Part shown: one piece after another, positions 8,114 to 16,459 of the stretch | Layout: the number at the start of each line of letters is the position of its first letter | How positions within the stretch are numbered: position 1 is the first letter of the stretch | Origin: Flectobacillus roseus | GTDB taxonomy: Bacteria > Bacteroidota > Bacteroidia > Cytophagales > Spirosomataceae | Length of the DNA: 40,515 nucleotides | NCBI RefSeq assembly: GCF_030056665.1 | Contig: NZ_JASHIG010000051.1 | Reading direction: 5' to 3' (one strand) | The notes under the pieces: model-generated | The model's database searches: none | Told to the model about the DNA's origin: nothing | The model's input: the letters and a program-made list of their open reading frames with translations, nothing else | Made by a program: the position numbers and the translations under genes

Positions 8114-8187
8114 ATGGAGGTGTATAAAAGATTCATGATTGCTGCTACGAGCTCATGACTTAGGATAACTCTTTTGTACACCTCTAT
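8114..8187. repeat. Long inverted repeat between PLP enzyme and serine hydrolase genes
   Basis: Arms 8114-8130 and 8171-8187 pair over 17 positions apart from G-U type differences (GAGGTGTATAAAAG against CTTTTGTACACCTC). The 40-base interior holds CATGA/TCATG as a second possible stem. No T tract follows, so it is more likely a leader or processing structure than a simple terminator. Confidence 0.4.
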
Positions 8188-8242
8188 GACCATAACTAAA
8201 TACTGCTTGCACTCTCAATTGATATTTGAACCGTTTGAACAG

Positions 8243-9493
8243 ATGAAAAGAACACTTATAATCTTCTTGACAATCTTGGCAATGTCAACACAGCTTTATG
8301 CTCAAAAAATAGATTTTCAGTTGCTACCTGAGTTGATGAAATCTCAACCAGAAAAATTTCAATTTATTCTTGATAATGCTGATAGACTTCGGGTTCAAAT
8401 TGTCTACACCCAAATAGATAGAGATGTCTTGAATCGTCCGAGCTTCACGACCTATGGGTTTAGACTTAATCCTCAAGAGTATTTTTATCCTGCTAGTACG
8501 GTAAAACTTCCAGCCTGCGTATTGGCTTTAGAAAAAATCAACCAGCTCAATAAAAAAGGACTTAGCAAAGATACCCCCATGTTTACGGGTGCTGAATACG
8601 AACGTCATACCTCTGTGACAGGAGATAGCACTTCTGCCAATGGCATGGCTTCGGTAGCTCATTATGCAAAAAAAATCTTAATGGTATCGGATAATGATGC
8701 CTTCAATCGCCTATATGAATTTATGGGACAAGAGGGATTTAATGATCGTTTACGAACAAAAGGCTTGAAAGATACCCGAATTGTCCATCGCTTGGAGGTT
8801 GGTATGAGTGTTGAGCAGAATAAAAGAACTAATCCTATTAGCTTCAAAGAAAATGGTCAAGTGGTTTATGAACAGCCAATGATTACCGCATCGAAGGAAT
8901 ATTTTCCAGTTGAACCTATCAAATTGGGAAAAGGATACATTAAAGGAGATGCTACGATAAATGAGCCTTTTGATTTTACTCAAAAGAACTTTTTCCCTTT
9001 AATCGAACAACAACAGTTATTACGCTCGATTATTTTCCCCAATGCTGTTCCCAAAGAACAACGCTTTGATTTGGCTTCTGAAGATTATCAGTTTTTACAT
9101 AAATATATGTCTCAAATACCGACTGAAAGCAAATATCCTGCCTACAGTCTCCCTGATTACTGGCCAGCATATTGTAAATTTCTGATGTATGGAGGACAAA
9201 AAGATGCTGTGATTAATCCCAATATTCGCATTTTCAACAAAGTAGGCGATGCTTATGGCTTTTTATTGGACAATGCCTATATCGTTGATTTTGAAAAAGG
9301 AATCGAGTTTATGTTATCAGCTGTGATTTTATGCAATGAAGACCAAATTTTCAACGATAGCAAGTATGACTACGATACCATTGGTTTCCCTTTTATGAAA
9401 AACTTAGGAGAGCTTGTATATCAATACGAGTCCAATAGACTAAAAAAACACCTTCCCAATTTGAGCAAGTTTAAGTTTCAGTATGACAAATAA
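8243..9493 (+). CDS. Exported class A beta-lactamase-like serine hydrolase
   Basis: The longest frame starts at 8174, but an ATG at 8243 opens directly on a signal peptide (MKRTLIIFLTILAMSTQLYA, cleavage before Q21), so I start there (416 residues). The active-site SxxK motif is STVK (Ser85, Lys88), SDN follows at 149-151, and KVG late in the protein may replace KTG. This matches the beta-lactamase/penicillin-binding protein fold. It acts in the periplasm. The length is greater than true class A beta-lactamases and the neighbours are murein-peptide genes, so a role in wall remodelling or peptide release is more likely than drug resistance; that is inference. Confidence 0.8.
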   Translation: MKRTLIIFLTILAMSTQLYAQKIDFQLLPELMKSQPEKFQFILDNADRLRVQIVYTQIDRDVLNRPSFTTYGFRLNPQEYFYPASTVKLPACVLALEKINQLNKKGLSKDTPMFTGAEYERHTSVTGDSTSANGMASVAHYAKKILMVSDNDAFNRLYEFMGQEGFNDRLRTKGLKDTRIVHRLEVGMSVEQNKRTNPISFKENGQVVYEQPMITASKEYFPVEPIKLGKGYIKGDATINEPFDFTQKNFFPLIEQQQLLRSIIFPNAVPKEQRFDLASEDYQFLHKYMSQIPTESKYPAYSLPDYWPAYCKFLMYGGQKDAVINPNIRIFNKVGDAYGFLLDNAYIVDFEKGIEFMLSAVILCNEDQIFNDSKYDYDTIGFPFMKNLGELVYQYESNRLKKHLPNLSKFKFQYDK

Positions 9494-9553
9494 GTCTTTG
9501 CTCGGCATAGTTTTTGTGGGTTGAAGAGGGCGTCTTAAACCCTAATTTTTATT

Positions 9554-10759
9554 ATGAAGCTATTACTAATTCTATTTTCTTGGGTTGTGCTGTTAGGCTC
9601 AACGTGGTTAAACCCAGGAAAAAACAATAACGCAAAACGTACTAAGGCCGACTCTTCTATTACACAAGTCATTGATCAATTCAGTCACCGATTTGCTCCC
9701 GATAAAAGAACTGCTATTTTTCAAATAGATGCTTATCGTCAAAAAAACCAATTGATTTTGACGGGAAAGACCAATCTTATTGGTGCTAAAAGCTTTTTAT
9801 TAGAAAGACTAAAAAATGAAAAACTCGAAATTGTTGATCAAATTCGTACACTTCCTGCTGTAGAGTTGGGCGAAAAAGTATGGGGCTTGGTAGAGGTTTC
9901 TGTTTGTAATCTTAGATACAGTCCGCGTCATTCGGGCGAAATGGCATCGCAAGCCTTGATGGGTACACCAGTGCGTATTTTGGATAGAGAGGATAATGGT
10001 TGGCTTTTAGTACAAACACCCGATCACTATATTGCATGGGTTGACCGTGGCGCCATAACTGCCATTACTACCGAACAGTTGACTACTTGGAAAGAGAAAA
10101 GTAAAGTGATTTATACCAATTCATTTGGCACAGTTTATAGCGAAGCTAACAATAACTCAACGCCTGTCTCAGATATTGTAGCTGGTTGTGTGACAGAATT
10201 GAAAGCAGAGAAAAATGGCTATTACGAAGTAGTATTACCCGATAATCGTTTGGGATACATATCTACGAAAGAAGCGGATTTAGTCAAGCATTGGGTGAGC
10301 ACAACCACTGCCACCGAAGATGCCTTGGTGAATACCTCTAAACGTTTGATGGGAGTTCCTTATTTGTGGGGAGGTACTTCGTTTAAAGGTGTTGATTGTA
10401 GTGGTTTTACCAAAACTATCTATTTCCTAAATGGCATCTTATTACCACGTGATGCATCGCAGCAAGTAATGGTAGGAGAAACGATTGATAAATCAGGGGT
10501 TTGGAGCAATTTGAAAGAAGGAGATTTGCTATTCTTTGGTGAAAAACGAGAAGATGGTTCTGAACGTGTGGTGCATGTAGGCATGTGGATTGGAAATAAT
10601 CAGTTTATCCATGCCTCCGACAAAGTCCGTATTGGAAGCGTGAGTAATTCGGCGCCTAATTTCGACGAATACAATGTCAAAAGATATTTGAGAGCCAAAC
10701 GTATTCTAAAAACAGGAAGTATTGTAAAGCTCAAAACAGACAGTGTTTATCCACAATAG
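9554..10759 (+). CDS. NlpC/P60 endopeptidase with tandem SH3b domains
   Basis: Secreted cysteine peptidase of 401 residues that likely cleaves gamma-D-Glu-diamino acid bonds in murein peptides. An N-terminal hydrophobic segment (2-17) acts as a signal. Two SH3b-like regions follow (about 107-170 and 185-245). The catalytic domain (about 255-385) shows Cys282 in GVDCSGF, His341 in VVHVGMWIG and His353 in FIHAS, plus PYLWGG. The SH3b-SH3b-NlpC/P60 order is that of YkfC-type gamma-D-glutamyl-L-diamino acid endopeptidases, which in Bacillus are encoded beside the L-Ala-D/L-Glu epimerase. It follows the serine hydrolase by 60 bases, probably as an operon, and ends at a strong terminator. Confidence 0.9.
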   Translation: MKLLLILFSWVVLLGSTWLNPGKNNNAKRTKADSSITQVIDQFSHRFAPDKRTAIFQIDAYRQKNQLILTGKTNLIGAKSFLLERLKNEKLEIVDQIRTLPAVELGEKVWGLVEVSVCNLRYSPRHSGEMASQALMGTPVRILDREDNGWLLVQTPDHYIAWVDRGAITAITTEQLTTWKEKSKVIYTNSFGTVYSEANNNSTPVSDIVAGCVTELKAEKNGYYEVVLPDNRLGYISTKEADLVKHWVSTTTATEDALVNTSKRLMGVPYLWGGTSFKGVDCSGFTKTIYFLNGILLPRDASQQVMVGETIDKSGVWSNLKEGDLLFFGEKREDGSERVVHVGMWIGNNQFIHASDKVRIGSVSNSAPNFDEYNVKRYLRAKRILKTGSIVKLKTDSVYPQ

Positions 10760-10807
10760 ACATAATGAGTTATGATTTAGTGAATGAGTGATATTTTTTC
10801 AGTATTC

Positions 10808-10847
10808 AAAAAAAGCGGTCGAAAAGTAATTTTCGACCGCTTTTTTT
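10808..10847. terminator. Bidirectional rho-independent terminator
   Basis: AAAAAAAGCGGTCGAAAA (10808-10825) and its exact complement (10830-10847) form an 18-pair hairpin with loop GTAA. A/T tracts flank both sides, so it stops the NlpC/P60 transcript and the convergent minus-strand transcript of the coiled-coil gene. Confidence 0.9.
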
Positions 10848-10898
10848 GATGAATGTTTGGATACTGATATTCATTCCAAATCTTGGAACGACAAATGA

Positions 10899-11330
10899 TT
10901 AATTTCCTCCAAACGCTCCTTTAATTTTTGACCACAAGCCAGAAGCAGCTTCTTTTGCTTCTTCAACTTTTTCAGCTGCGGCTTCTTGAATATCCTCTAG
11001 TTTTTCTTCGGCTTGGGCTTTTAACTCTTCCGCTTTTTCGCCTAGGTCTCCCCCAATTAGTTCTTCGATTTTATCTTCTACAGCATCAATTTTTTCTGAA
11101 ACTACTGCTGAAACTTCTTCAATTTTTTGGTCAGCTACATCTGCAAGTTCCTCGAGTTTTGCACCTGCTTCAGACGCTAATTCTTCAGCTTTTGCTTTTA
11201 CATCTACTCCTGTAACTTCTTTGATTTTCTCACCTGCTGTTGCAGCTAAGTCCTCAATTTTGTCTACAGCTGCATCTTTTAATTCTTCAATTTGTCCTTT
11301 TGGAGTAGGTTCAGTTTGATTATTTTCCAT
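10899..11330 (-). CDS. Low-complexity Ala/Glu/Lys-rich amphipathic helical protein (YtxH/LEA-like)
   Basis: A 143-residue protein built almost wholly of Ala, Glu, Lys, Asp and Leu in repeating amphipathic helices, for example AGEKIKEVTG, AGAKLEELADVADQKIEEV and AEEKLEDIQEAAAEKVEEA, ending in LWSKIKGAFGG. I start at the ATG at 11330; a frame open to 11375 adds residues with no similarity to the repeats. There is no signal peptide or membrane helix. The composition resembles YtxH, apolipoprotein-like or group 3 LEA stress proteins, which share no defined catalytic role. Function is unknown; a role in stress tolerance or membrane association is only a guess. Confidence 0.75.
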   Translation of the reverse strand: MENNQTEPTPKGQIEELKDAAVDKIEDLAATAGEKIKEVTGVDVKAKAEELASEAGAKLEELADVADQKIEEVSAVVSEKIDAVEDKIEELIGGDLGEKAEELKAQAEEKLEDIQEAAAEKVEEAKEAASGLWSKIKGAFGGN

Positions 11331-11453
11331 GAGTGATTTGTGTTTGGGTGATAAGTTGAAGTTATTTTTATTCAATTTACAATTTATCTACTGATAAATC
11401 AAGCACTTATGTTACGCAAAAATCAAATAAATGTCACAAAAAAGTGAACAGGT

Positions 11454-11592
11454 GTGAAGAGGGAACATGCACAAAGGCACAGAGGGACAAAGGGTGAAGA
11501 GGGAACAGGCCTAAAGGTGCAAAGGCACAAAGTGAAGATTTTGAATAATTCCACTTTGTGCCTCAATTCACACTTTGTCCCTCTGTGCCTTT
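11454..11592. repeat. Nested palindromes and direct repeats of the GGCACAAAG type
   Basis: AAAGGCACAGAGGGACAAAG (11473-11492) pairs perfectly over 20 bases with 11573-11592. Inside it GGCACAAAGTG (11524-11534) pairs with CACTTTGTGCC (11552-11562). GTGAAGAGGGAACA occurs twice, at 11454-11467 and 11494-11507. It follows the lgt stop on the minus strand, so it may end lgt transcription. A related hairpin occurs at 20132-20183. Confidence 0.6.
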
Positions 11593-11612
11593 GCTACTTT
11601 GTGCTTTTTCTC

Positions 11613-12461
11613 CTAAACAGCCTTCTTATTCTTAAACGAATACCAAAGTACTCCTAGTCCAAACAAAATAGCTGGAATGCTTAGCCATTGTCCCATATTA
11701 AGGCTCATACCATCTTCGAAGCTTACTTGATTTTCTTTGATAAATTCATAGAAGAAACGAAGAATAAATAAGACTACCATGAATACACCTGTCATTAAGC
11801 CTTCTTGTGTTTTTTCTTTTTTCTTATTCCAAATCATAAAAAGGATAACAAACAAGACAATACAAGAAAGTGCTTCATATAATTGTGCTGGGTGACGAGG
11901 CACTACCGCAAAATAGTCGTGATTGAGAGAGGGGTCATTGTAAAATTTGAATGCCCAAGGCACATCAGTTTCTTTACCTACAATTTCAGAATTCATCAAA
12001 TTACCAATACGAATACAAGCTCCGCCCAAGGCAACTGTAGGTACAACACGGTCAGTTACGTACAAATAGCTAATATCTTTGTGCTTGCGAACATACAAAT
12101 AGAAGGCTAAAAATAAGCCTATAGCAGCCCCATGACTAGCCAAACCTGCATAAGGTGGACGAATCATTGACCAGAAGAAATGACCGGGGTTACTCAATAA
12201 AGTTGGATATTCATAAAAGAAATAATGTCCCATTCGAGCGCCAAGCACAGTGGCGATCATTGCATACAGCAATAACTCATCGGCTTGCTCGAGCGGGCGA
12301 CCTTCTTTTTTGAAAAAATATGAAATAACTTGATAGCCTAATAAAAAAGCTGTGGCAAACATCACACCATACCATCGCACAGGTAAGCCACCTATTAAAG
12401 GTAAAGATTCGGGAAATGTGAAAATATCAGAACTTGTGAACCAATCTATATATGCTAACAT
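11613..12461 (-). CDS. lgt: Prolipoprotein diacylglyceryl transferase
   Basis: Inner-membrane enzyme that moves diacylglycerol from phosphatidylglycerol to the lipobox cysteine of prelipoproteins. The 282 residues contain about seven hydrophobic segments. Diagnostic sites are present: GLASHGAAIG with His110, the Lgt signature RIGNLMNSEIVG with Arg151, Asn154 and Glu159, RHPAQLYEA, and LNMGQWLSIP near the end. It is the first step for lipoproteins such as those encoded at 30448 and 31856. A -7 element (TAAATTTG, minus strand, 12519-12512) lies about 50 bases upstream of the ATG. Confidence 0.95.
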   Translation of the reverse strand: MLAYIDWFTSSDIFTFPESLPLIGGLPVRWYGVMFATAFLLGYQVISYFFKKEGRPLEQADELLLYAMIATVLGARMGHYFFYEYPTLLSNPGHFFWSMIRPPYAGLASHGAAIGLFLAFYLYVRKHKDISYLYVTDRVVPTVALGGACIRIGNLMNSEIVGKETDVPWAFKFYNDPSLNHDYFAVVPRHPAQLYEALSCIVLFVILFMIWNKKKEKTQEGLMTGVFMVVLFILRFFYEFIKENQVSFEDGMSLNMGQWLSIPAILFGLGVLWYSFKNKKAV

Positions 12462-12627
12462 TCGGTTTATTGGATTATTGTTTAAATGGAATTCGTTGTG
12501 TATCTGAAACCCAAATTTAAAACTTTTCTAAGAATAAGTTAGGAGTACTGAGTTAAGAATGATGTGTTTTGAGTTTAAAAATTAAATAGCACTTGCTCTG
12601 CGAGTCAATTTTTAATTTCTAAATGGA

Positions 12628-12915
12628 TTAAAGACTCAGAAACGCCTCTATACCACCTGTGAGATTGCGTACCTCTTCGAAGCCTCTTTTTCTGAGGATT
12701 GTAGCTGCTACTTTACTTTGAAGTCCTGTGTAGCAAATGATGACAAATTCCTGATTTTTCAAAAAATCTATCATATCAAGCTTTTCTAATAGTTCGTCAA
12801 AGGGTAAATGCAATCCACCCAAATCAAAATCTAGCACCTCTGCTTCGGTACGAATATCTACGATTTGAAGCTCGGGAAGTCGATTTTTAAATTCTTCTGC
12901 TGAAATATCAATCAT
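12628..12915 (-). CDS. Single-domain rhodanese-like protein
   Basis: A 95-residue cytoplasmic rhodanese domain. Asp20-Arg22 in IVDIR is the usual structural motif, and Cys61 in the CYTGLQS loop is the sulfur-carrying residue; the C-terminal LTGGIEAF is typical. Such stand-alone domains carry persulfide sulfur for thiolation reactions or detoxification, but the partner is unknown. A second, different rhodanese lies 170 bases upstream, separated by a terminator, so the two have separate transcripts. Confidence 0.85.
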   Translation of the reverse strand: MIDISAEEFKNRLPELQIVDIRTEAEVLDFDLGGLHLPFDELLEKLDMIDFLKNQEFVIICYTGLQSKVAATILRKRGFEEVRNLTGGIEAFLSL

Positions 12916-13030
12916 AATAGTGGGGCTTTGGGCGGTCAGTTATCGGCATTCGAATAAAAGAAAAATCTATTCTACACTCAAGAAACTCGTCCAATTAGTA
13001 GCCTAATTAATCGTATTTTATTTCATCAAA

Positions 13031-13068
13031 ATTAAAATGGTTCAGACCTTCGCCCGAACCATTTTAAT
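13031..13068 (-). terminator. Terminator between the two rhodanese genes
   Basis: ATTAAAATGGTTC (13031-13043) pairs perfectly with GAACCATTTTAAT (13056-13068). On the minus strand T-rich sequence follows the stem. It lies 18 bases after the stop of the upstream rhodanese gene. Confidence 0.75.
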
Positions 13069-13085
13069 TCATGTTTTTCAAGAAC

Positions 13086-13382
13086 CTAGTCTAAATCGTT
13101 GTAAGCCAAAATTCCGCCTAACACGTTTCTAACATTCGTGAATCCTTGTGCTTCCAAAAATGCCTTTGCACGTCCTGAGCGAGCACCTGAGCGACAATGA
13201 ACTACTACTTCCTGTTCTTTCCAGCCTTCGATTTCTTCCAAACGATCTGGCAACTCGCCTAGTGGAATCAACAATGCGCCTAAGTTATCTTCTTCGTATT
13301 CGTATTCTTCTCTTACATCAAGAAAGTTGAATTCTTCGCCAGCATCTAGGCGTTGTTTTAATTCTTCTACTGTAATATCCAT
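13086..13382 (-). CDS. Single-domain rhodanese-like protein
   Basis: A 98-residue rhodanese domain with LDVREEYEYE (21-30) and active-site loop CRSGARS starting at Cys63. The CRSGxRS loop is the common GlpE/YgaP-like form, which favours thiosulfate sulfurtransferase activity. The C-terminus VLGGILAYNDLD is usual for the family. It is cytoplasmic, with no signal or membrane helix. It lies just downstream of the T9SS cargo gene, but the 33-base gap does not show whether they share a transcript. Confidence 0.87.
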   Translation of the reverse strand: MDITVEELKQRLDAGEEFNFLDVREEYEYEEDNLGALLIPLGELPDRLEEIEGWKEQEVVVHCRSGARSGRAKAFLEAQGFTNVRNVLGGILAYNDLD

Positions 13383-13415
13383 GTTTTATTCTGTTTACTT
13401 CGTTGAGGTCACCAT

Positions 13416-15323
13416 TTAACGAACGACACTGATTTTGCGAACAAATGTATTACGTTCGTCTGAGAGTAACAATAAATATATGCCCGAATTAAGATTTTGG
13501 ACTGAAACTCTGCTTTCAGAAACTCTTTGTTTCAAAATACTTTGACCCTGAAAATCGACAAGCTCGACATTGTGTAAAGTTGGATCATTCCATGACACAT
13601 ATTCTTTCGCAGGATTGGGGAATACCACCAATTGTTGGTCTTGAATATCTTTTTCTGTACCTAAAATAACATCCTTCACAGTTCCTCCCATGATTGGTCG
13701 CATCATCAAAGCGCCATTTGCGGCTTTAAAGTCGGCATTATTAGTTTGGGTGGCAAGATTTACCCATTGCGTACCCAAATTATAAAAATATTTTGAAGAA
13801 AACTGTGAAGAGTTTTTATCTAAACCAATAACCAAAGGTTCGCCATCTGTATACTGTAAAACACCAATATAGAAAGTATCTTTTACGGCAACGGGGTCAA
13901 AAGTGTATTCAATAAAGCCATTCACAACTTTGCTATACGATACTTTGCTGTACAATGAACGAATCACATTCCCAGGTTTTCCTTTGTCATTTTCCATAAT
14001 TTGAATCGTGATTGCATTGCCTTCAAGATTAGTCAACATAGGTAAGAGATTGATACGAACACCCGAAACCACATCATTGGAATTATTGGTAAACTGCGCG
14101 GCTATGCGTCCAAAGCCTTTACCTAAATATGCCACTGCCTCTGCTGTTCCATCGTCATAGGCATAATAGTCCGAAAACTCCGTTGTTACACGAATGGTAT
14201 CATTTTGCTTTCTATTGATAATAACACCGTCGTCAGTGGTTTTTAGCGCAAATGTACTTTGTAAACTATACTTATCATTGCTCAATTGGCTCAGGGTAGA
14301 AGCCAGTTTTTGTGCAATCTTTACGTTGGATAAACCCGCTGGATTAGGACTAATCACCACGTTGGTTTGAGTAGCTTTTTGTAGGGTTGTATTGGTCAGT
14401 AAATCTTTTACCGTAAAATCATAATCAAAAAAGTTGTTAACCGCAGTTTGGTTCAAATACACGACATCTGTACTCAAGGAATCATTTAGCTCCTGTGTTG
14501 GACGACGCATAAACTGCCTTACGGGCATGGCTCGGTAACGTTTGAGCAACGATGGCATATTTCGTCTTACCGCCAAATCCGCATAGTATTTATCGTTTTG
14601 ATTTCGCTTAGTATTCAAATAAATATAGTCGATATTCCAAATATCGAACTGTCCAGACTGGCGACCAAAACTTTGAAATCTAAACTGAAACTGATTATGA
14701 AAATACAAATTGCGTGCTCGAATCGGAATCAATACTTGTTGAAAATTTGCTACTTCTTGATCTCCTTTCATCACCCAAACCGTTTGCCAAATACCGCCAT
14801 TCGTTAAAAACTGTACCCGCAAAGAATCATTGGTATTAGGCTTGTCGCCCAAAGAGCTATTTTGCCAGAAGAAACTCAGATATAGAGAATCGGCAGGCAA
14901 ATAATTGGACAAATCCAATACTTGAGACGTAAGTGTATCAGTAGGACCTTCAGCCAAACTATTGACAAAGTTATAAGGCGTACCATCCGCTTTGAGTCCA
15001 TCAAAAGTAAGCATATTGATGGTAGGATGATTTGTCGCATAGTCGTTGTTGACCAAAGTACCTCCCGAACTCAGCCAATTATTGGTGTTGAGTTTGAGTC
15101 CAAACGAAAAATCGTCAAAGAATGGGAGCTTCACTGCGTTGGTAGCAGCTACTCTTGCAGCACTAGGTGTAACAGGAGTGCCAAGTGGAATCGTTTGTAT
15201 TTGAGCCAAGGTACGGAATTGAGCAATAAAAAAGAGTGGTAAAAAAATTAACCACCCTTTTTTACCCTTTCCGCAGAAAGGCTTCTTAGAACCTATAAAA
15301 GTGTAAGAAGAAATGTTTTTCAT
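13416..15323 (-). CDS. Secreted protein with type IX secretion C-terminal sorting domain
   Basis: A 635-residue exported protein. A basic N-region of about 25 residues leads into a hydrophobic core (WLIFLPLFFIAQF) and an AQ cleavage site near 41. The body is rich in beta structure and Asn/Thr, with a segment (PFFDDFSFG, then repeated DSLYLSFFWQ-like strands) like jelly-roll/MAM-type ectodomains. The last 75 residues are a Por-type sorting domain: VVFPNPAKEYV, a strand with ILKQRV, SGIYLLLL, and the terminal KISVV motif. That predicts export by the type IX system and anchoring or release at the cell surface. Ligand or activity is unknown. The upstream PASTA gene ends 30 bases away, so they may share an operon. 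Confidence 0.85.
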   Translation of the reverse strand: MKNISSYTFIGSKKPFCGKGKKGWLIFLPLFFIAQFRTLAQIQTIPLGTPVTPSAARVAATNAVKLPFFDDFSFGLKLNTNNWLSSGGTLVNNDYATNHPTINMLTFDGLKADGTPYNFVNSLAEGPTDTLTSQVLDLSNYLPADSLYLSFFWQNSSLGDKPNTNDSLRVQFLTNGGIWQTVWVMKGDQEVANFQQVLIPIRARNLYFHNQFQFRFQSFGRQSGQFDIWNIDYIYLNTKRNQNDKYYADLAVRRNMPSLLKRYRAMPVRQFMRRPTQELNDSLSTDVVYLNQTAVNNFFDYDFTVKDLLTNTTLQKATQTNVVISPNPAGLSNVKIAQKLASTLSQLSNDKYSLQSTFALKTTDDGVIINRKQNDTIRVTTEFSDYYAYDDGTAEAVAYLGKGFGRIAAQFTNNSNDVVSGVRINLLPMLTNLEGNAITIQIMENDKGKPGNVIRSLYSKVSYSKVVNGFIEYTFDPVAVKDTFYIGVLQYTDGEPLVIGLDKNSSQFSSKYFYNLGTQWVNLATQTNNADFKAANGALMMRPIMGGTVKDVILGTEKDIQDQQLVVFPNPAKEYVSWNDPTLHNVELVDFQGQSILKQRVSESRVSVQNLNSGIYLLLLSDERNTFVRKISVVR

Positions 15324-15353
15324 TTGAACTTTATTAAATACCCATTGGTAGGT

Positions 15354-16127
15354 TTATTCTCCAGACGGAGGGTTACCCGCTACCCAAAGGTCAATCATTT
15401 CGCCAGCTTTAATTTTGCCATCTTCACAAGCAGGATTTTGACGAATCACAGTGCCTGCTGGTTCGGTAGAATCTGGGTCATAAATAACGGTTCCTTTTTG
15501 TAAACCAGAACCAGAAATTATGATAATAGCTTCATCGAGCGGTTTGCCTATTAAACAAGGAATCTCTAACTCGACATTACCTGTGCCATTGCCCACGATG
15601 AGCGTAACCTTCGAACCTTTTGCAATTAACGTTCCAGCATCAATTTTCGTACCTTGATATTTTACTTCGAGTACCTCATTTTCACGAATATCGTTTTGGT
15701 ATTCGAGTGAAGGTTTGAGCAAACCAGCAATCAACAACTGTTGTTCGGCACTTCGCACTGACATTTCGGTCAGTTTTGGAAGCTTAATCATTGGAGCCGT
15801 TTCGGTATTGATGGTCAAATAAATTTTTCGTCCTTGTTTTACCTTAGAGTTTTCGAGCGGATACTGAGAAAGTACCGTAAGCGGTTTTTTACCTGGCGTA
15901 AAAGTACTATCGGTCACTTCGTAGTCCAAATTTCTTTCATCCAATAGGTCTTCGGCCTCCTCCATTGTCAAGCCTTTCAAGCTAGGAACAGTAATCGTTT
16001 CGCCGTGATTGGTACTCCAAGGAAGGTAAATAAAGAAAAATCCAAAAAATAAGACCATTAATAGGCATACAATAATGGCTGCGTGAGTATAGACGTCTTT
16101 TTTAGAATTTGTTGGAATTTTGATCAT
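15354..16127 (-). CDS. Membrane-anchored protein with three PASTA domains
   Basis: A 257-residue protein with a short cytoplasmic N-terminus, one membrane helix (about 15-34, AAIIVCLLMVLFFGFFFIYL) and three PASTA repeats outside (about 41-110, 112-180, 185-252), recognised by VPSLKGLTMEEAEDLL, GKKPLTVLSQYP and EIPCLIGKPLDEA. PASTA domains bind uncrosslinked peptidoglycan or muropeptides. Here there is no kinase or penicillin-binding domain attached, which is the common Bacteroidota form. It probably lies in the periplasm as a wall sensor or scaffold; that is inference. It is followed at 30 bases by the T9SS cargo gene. Confidence 0.88.
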   Translation of the reverse strand: MIKIPTNSKKDVYTHAAIIVCLLMVLFFGFFFIYLPWSTNHGETITVPSLKGLTMEEAEDLLDERNLDYEVTDSTFTPGKKPLTVLSQYPLENSKVKQGRKIYLTINTETAPMIKLPKLTEMSVRSAEQQLLIAGLLKPSLEYQNDIRENEVLEVKYQGTKIDAGTLIAKGSKVTLIVGNGTGNVELEIPCLIGKPLDEAIIIISGSGLQKGTVIYDPDSTEPAGTVIRQNPACEDGKIKAGEMIDLWVAGNPPSGE

Positions 16128-16459
16128 TTCGGTCTTCGTTATGGTATTTGGTGCAATTTACAAGATAAGTTTGTTTTTGGAAAATGCCTTTCACAAAATG
16201 CACCATCGGGTTGGGATATTTGAATGTAAGATGTTGAGAAAAGGGTATAAAAACAAGTCTTTATCTATACGACTCTATACCTTACAGGGTTTACATAACG
16301 AAATAATCATGTGATGTGATATTGACCAAGGATAAGCTTTTACTTAATTTTTTATTTATTGATGTTTAATGATTGACTAAGCTATTTATTTTCAATACCT
16401 TCAGTTAAAATAAAAGAAGTTATTAGTTCATCATATATCCGTAAGTTGATGTTAATTTA
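16128..16459. other. Gene-free stretch at the left edge of an orphan-gene island
   Basis: About 330 AT-rich bases. Plus-strand frames here have no recognisable composition or domain. I see no RNA gene, and no promoter good enough to assign to the PASTA gene. Confidence 0.5.

Noticed and set aside
8243..9493. A true antibiotic beta-lactamase gene
   Set aside because: SxxK and SDN are present, but the protein is longer than class A enzymes, the Glu166-type omega loop could not be identified, and the neighbours are murein-peptide genes.
10928..11215. Leu-rich plus-strand frame of 95 residues
   Set aside because: It is the antisense shadow of the Ala/Glu/Lys repeat protein; the Leu/Gln bias is a by-product of its codons.
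11454..11592. A CRISPR-like array
   Set aside because: Only two direct repeats of 14 bases and nested palindromes are present; there are no regular spacers and no cas genes.
16120..16314. A 64-residue plus-strand frame starting opposite the PASTA gene start
   Set aside because: Its composition is not protein-like and it overlaps the PASTA start on the other strand; no homologue or regulatory signal supports it.
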